64,000 nt of DNA from Anseranas semipalmata (Eukaryota; Chordata; Aves; Anseriformes; Anseranatidae): contig VXAA01001494.1 in NCBI GenBank assembly GCA_013399115.1, positions 572,332 to 636,331 on the forward strand. The letters run 5' to 3'. Both the position numbers and the translations under genes were made by a program. Position 1 is the stretch's first letter. Each line of letters starts with the position of its first letter. The notes below the pieces were generated by a model. The model searched no databases. It was not told the DNA's origin and worked only from the letters and a program-made list of their open reading frames with translations. Shown one piece after another: positions 61,293 to 64,000 of this stretch.

Positions 61293-62458
61293 CCTTAGTT
61301 TGGTCCTTTTGCATCACACAGCCCTTTATATAAAGATAGTGCTGTTTTTTCATGCAAGTGTAAATCAAAGTTGTCACATTTTTTTCCTAGTCTGTTGGCA
61401 CCCTCAAGCCTCCCCTGCTAATTTTCAGCCCAGTATTTATCAAAGCTGCTCTCACAGACACATATGTAATTAAAATAGAGGAGTGGATCATAAAGCAACA
61501 GCAGTAAGTAACATTACCTCCTTTTCCTTCCCTTATTGTCATCTTAGTAGTGCAGGTTCCTCAGGGCAGAGCACATACTGTTTTGCCTCTATGAGTCCAT
61601 GCACAGATGTGATGCTGACTGTATCAGATATTCAATCAACTGGAACCAACTACACATACAACTGTAATACAACCAGCACTACTACTACTATTAGTTTTCC
61701 TCAACCATCTTCTCTAACTCATTAGATTATTTATCCCCCCCTCCCACTCCAAGCTTCCACCCTGATGCTTCATTTTCTGTGCCTTCTTTGCATGCCTAGA
61801 GCCACTACAGCTACTTACGAGATACTAAACCCAAACCATTTTAATTACAAAAGACTGAGGGGCTAGCAGAGGCATTTACGACTATCTAGATGTACCTTGG
61901 TGGCTAACAGAGTAGATAAAAGCTTCGCTATGTTAATGAGGAAAAAAAAAAAATCCAGTAGATAAGCCAGTGCAAAATACTTATTAGGAGATTGAAACAG
62001 TATCTAACCCTGGGTAATTTTCAGGTCATAAAGGAAATACAGCATCACCCAATGAAAGGTATACTTTTTGCCAGTAGAGATCTGTTCAGTAGAATTCATT
62101 TTCTGAATTCACTGAACTATAACACTGAATAATTAGTGCTGAGTATATACTTAAATAATTTACTCAGTTACTTTGGCAGTATTTAAAGCTATAATGAGAT
62201 AAGCTAAAGTGTACCTTTTTAACACCTTTAACCTTTGTTATTCAGATTCTCAAAAAGTGGGAAAAAAATTGGAAGTCTTAAATTGTTTAGATTTCATCTT
62301 TTTCGTTACATGACATATATCTGCAAACAAGCTTTTCTTTCCTTTATGCACTATGGAAAAATCCTGTGGAGTTATTTACATTAGTATCTATACACTGATC
62401 AAATTAATAGCAACAGTATTCAAAGTTACAATTTAGGTTTTACTCCTATGTGCGCGGC

Positions 62459-62470
62459 ACACACACACCA
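62459..62470. repeat. Short (AC)n tract
   Basis: Six AC units, followed by an ACATGTATGTGT segment that is partly complementary to it. Confidence 0.85.
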
Positions 62471-63502
62471 TACATGTATGTGTAAACATGCACTCACGCG
62501 TTTCCCTTTCTGAATCCCAAAAGCCTTGACTAAAGCAGTGTTGCTAGGAAAAACAAATTAAAGTATTTTAAATTTATTAGTTGGCTACAGAGTTTGAATA
62601 CAATTCACACCAAGTATTTGGGCAGGGAATGCAGTCCCCTTTCTGGGGACTTCTGGAAGGCCTTAGATCATTTAAAATCCAATTCTGCCCCAAGGTGAAT
62701 CAAAAAACCTCTATCAGCCCTGACACTTAAATGACCTTCAGATCATGTCTAGCAGATGAATGCTGGGAATACAGAATTTTTGTGAATCTGAATGGTACCA
62801 GTACAACAGGCTCAGTCACTTCTGGAATACCACTGATGACTTTTTTTTTTTTTAATTTTGCCTCCAACGTCACAGAGCAATTATACACACAAGCTAAGCA
62901 CTTGCAATGAAACAGCCACAGCCTTTTTTACCTTATTTGAAAAGGCCACATTCTATGTCCTTTCTAAAATCCACTTCCTCTAGTCACTGGTCAATGGCCC
63001 TTGCCCTCGTTCAGATTCACCATGGTTTTTGAACATGTTTAAGAACATGAAAGAAGATGGTCAAAGAACAGAGAGCTTGCTTCAAAACAGAGCAGAAAAG
63101 TAAAGGAAGAGTTTTCTGTAACTTCAGTGGATGAGGCCTTCTGATAACAGCATCTAAGTGTATTCTAGATGATTATTACATGTGCATTCAATATAAATTT
63201 TCATTATCATTCAGGAAAAAAGAAAAAAAGCCAGAGCAAGCATCAAAAGAAGCAAACAAATTGAACCTCCAACCTGATTGCTTACATGTTTGTGGAAAAA
63301 TTGAATACACTTCAGTGCAGTGGCTATCGTTTTGTCCAGTGTCAGTACAGCTTCAAGCACAGCAGGGTTCCAGTTTGTAAGACTTTCAAACACTACTGCA
63401 TTGAGCAACAACAGCACAAATCCAGCTTCAGTGAAATAATTTTTAAATTTGAATTATTACTTATGTTTTTGTGGCTTTCACTCAATTCTGACAACAGAAT
63501 TT

Positions 63503-63560
63503 TTCTACATCTTCCATCTGAGCAGAGCATATCAAAGTGCTTTGCAACAAGTAATTACTC
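63503..63560 (+). repeat. Old CR1/L3-like repeat fragment
   Basis: CATCTTCCATCTGAGCAGAG then CATATCAAAGTGCTTTGCAA and CAAGTAATTACTC resembles the amniote motif 'tccatctgaggatctcaaagcgctttacaaacattaatta', which I associate with L3-type LINE ends. This accounts for part of a 141-codon open frame running through the area. Confidence 0.45.
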
Positions 63561-64000
63561 TTCAAGATGTGAAAAAGAAAATCAAAGTAAAAATTTAATT
63601 ATTACAATGAAAGGCAAAGGATCCCATCTTAAGCAAGTTCTGCTGGAGGGAAAACATTATTGTAAATGCATCAAAACTAAAAGCATGACAATAATTGATT
63701 TTATAAAATAACAGTTCTGCTGAATCAATGCATATTCATCACGTAACCTTATGTAGCAAATTCTAGGCAACTTTATTTAAATTCCTGCTTAGAAAATGGT
63801 TTGATGCAAAATAATTATTCAGGTAGCATTAGTAAAGTTGCACACTTATTACTAATACAAGTTATTAACATCTGATCATTGTTCTCTTCTTTGTATCATG
63901 CTGACCTATCAGCATACCTACTCAATAGCTAACCACTCCTAATGAGAGAAAAAAGGGGGGAAGAAAACCCTGTGAATAACGTGCTCACCTTGTACAGTCT

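Larger units (their letters stand above)
61293..64000. other. Unique AT-rich sequence to the right edge, no gene recognised
   Basis: A splice-like pair borders 61458-61503 (14 full codons, strong GTAAGT donor) but is too short to support. The 141-codon plus-strand frame at 63286-63711 overlaps the old L3-like repeat and is judged non-coding. Confidence 0.5.

Noticed and set aside
63286..63711. 141-codon plus-strand open frame
   Set aside because: It overlaps an old L3-like repeat fragment and has low-complexity, AT-driven composition with no family match.
1..64000. CRISPR arrays, bacterial operons, rRNA or tRNA genes
   Set aside because: No regularly spaced repeats, Shine-Dalgarno-led gene strings or cloverleaf-forming segments were found, and the repeat content is avian.

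Overview
This is vertebrate nuclear DNA, most probably from a bird. The best evidence is two kinds of interspersed repeat. The first is CR1 retrotransposon 3' ends: a plus-strand copy at about 43800-44017 that finishes in the ATTCTATGA-type terminal repeat, and a minus-strand remnant at 59767-59880. The second is a 580-bp solitary long terminal repeat (LTR) of an avian endogenous retrovirus at 17387-17966, with a near-matching 5-bp flank on each side. The species cannot be fixed from this sequence.

No protein-coding gene, rRNA or tRNA could be recognised. The sequence is AT-rich and mostly unique. Open frames are short, lack family motifs and occur about equally on both strands. The longest (229 codons, minus strand, 17289-17978) lies over the LTR and is a by-product of its GC-rich composition. 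The window therefore reads as intergenic or deep intronic DNA. A few short segments have splice-like borders and an open frame (680-776, 1786-1842, 28537-28675, 29656-29678, 45434-45487). They are listed as low-confidence exon candidates because chance could also produce them.

Layout. 1-1330 holds a modestly GC-rich patch (about 530-1330) in AT-rich DNA. 1331-10400 is unique AT-rich sequence with microsatellites and a perfect 10+1+10 palindrome at 7916-7936. 10400-13200 is AT-rich, almost free of recognisable repeats and dense in TAATTA-type homeodomain motifs, so it is the best candidate for a cluster of conserved non-coding elements. 17387-17966 is the LTR. 20-36 kb and 52-64 kb carry scattered, heavily decayed copies of what looks like one old amniote repeat family, with the core CATTGAAGTCAATGG. 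21469-21575 is a purine tract. 43.8-44.0 kb is the youngest-looking CR1. 51270-51283 is a perfect octamer palindrome. 57200-57226 is a G14/C7 block. Unresolved bases at 57860 and 59234-59242 show that this is a draft assembly.

Nothing here amounts to a new biological system. The leads most worth testing are the conserved-element candidate at 10.4-13.2 kb, the POU-type palindrome, the 23-nt minus-strand microexon candidate and the decayed amniote repeat family.
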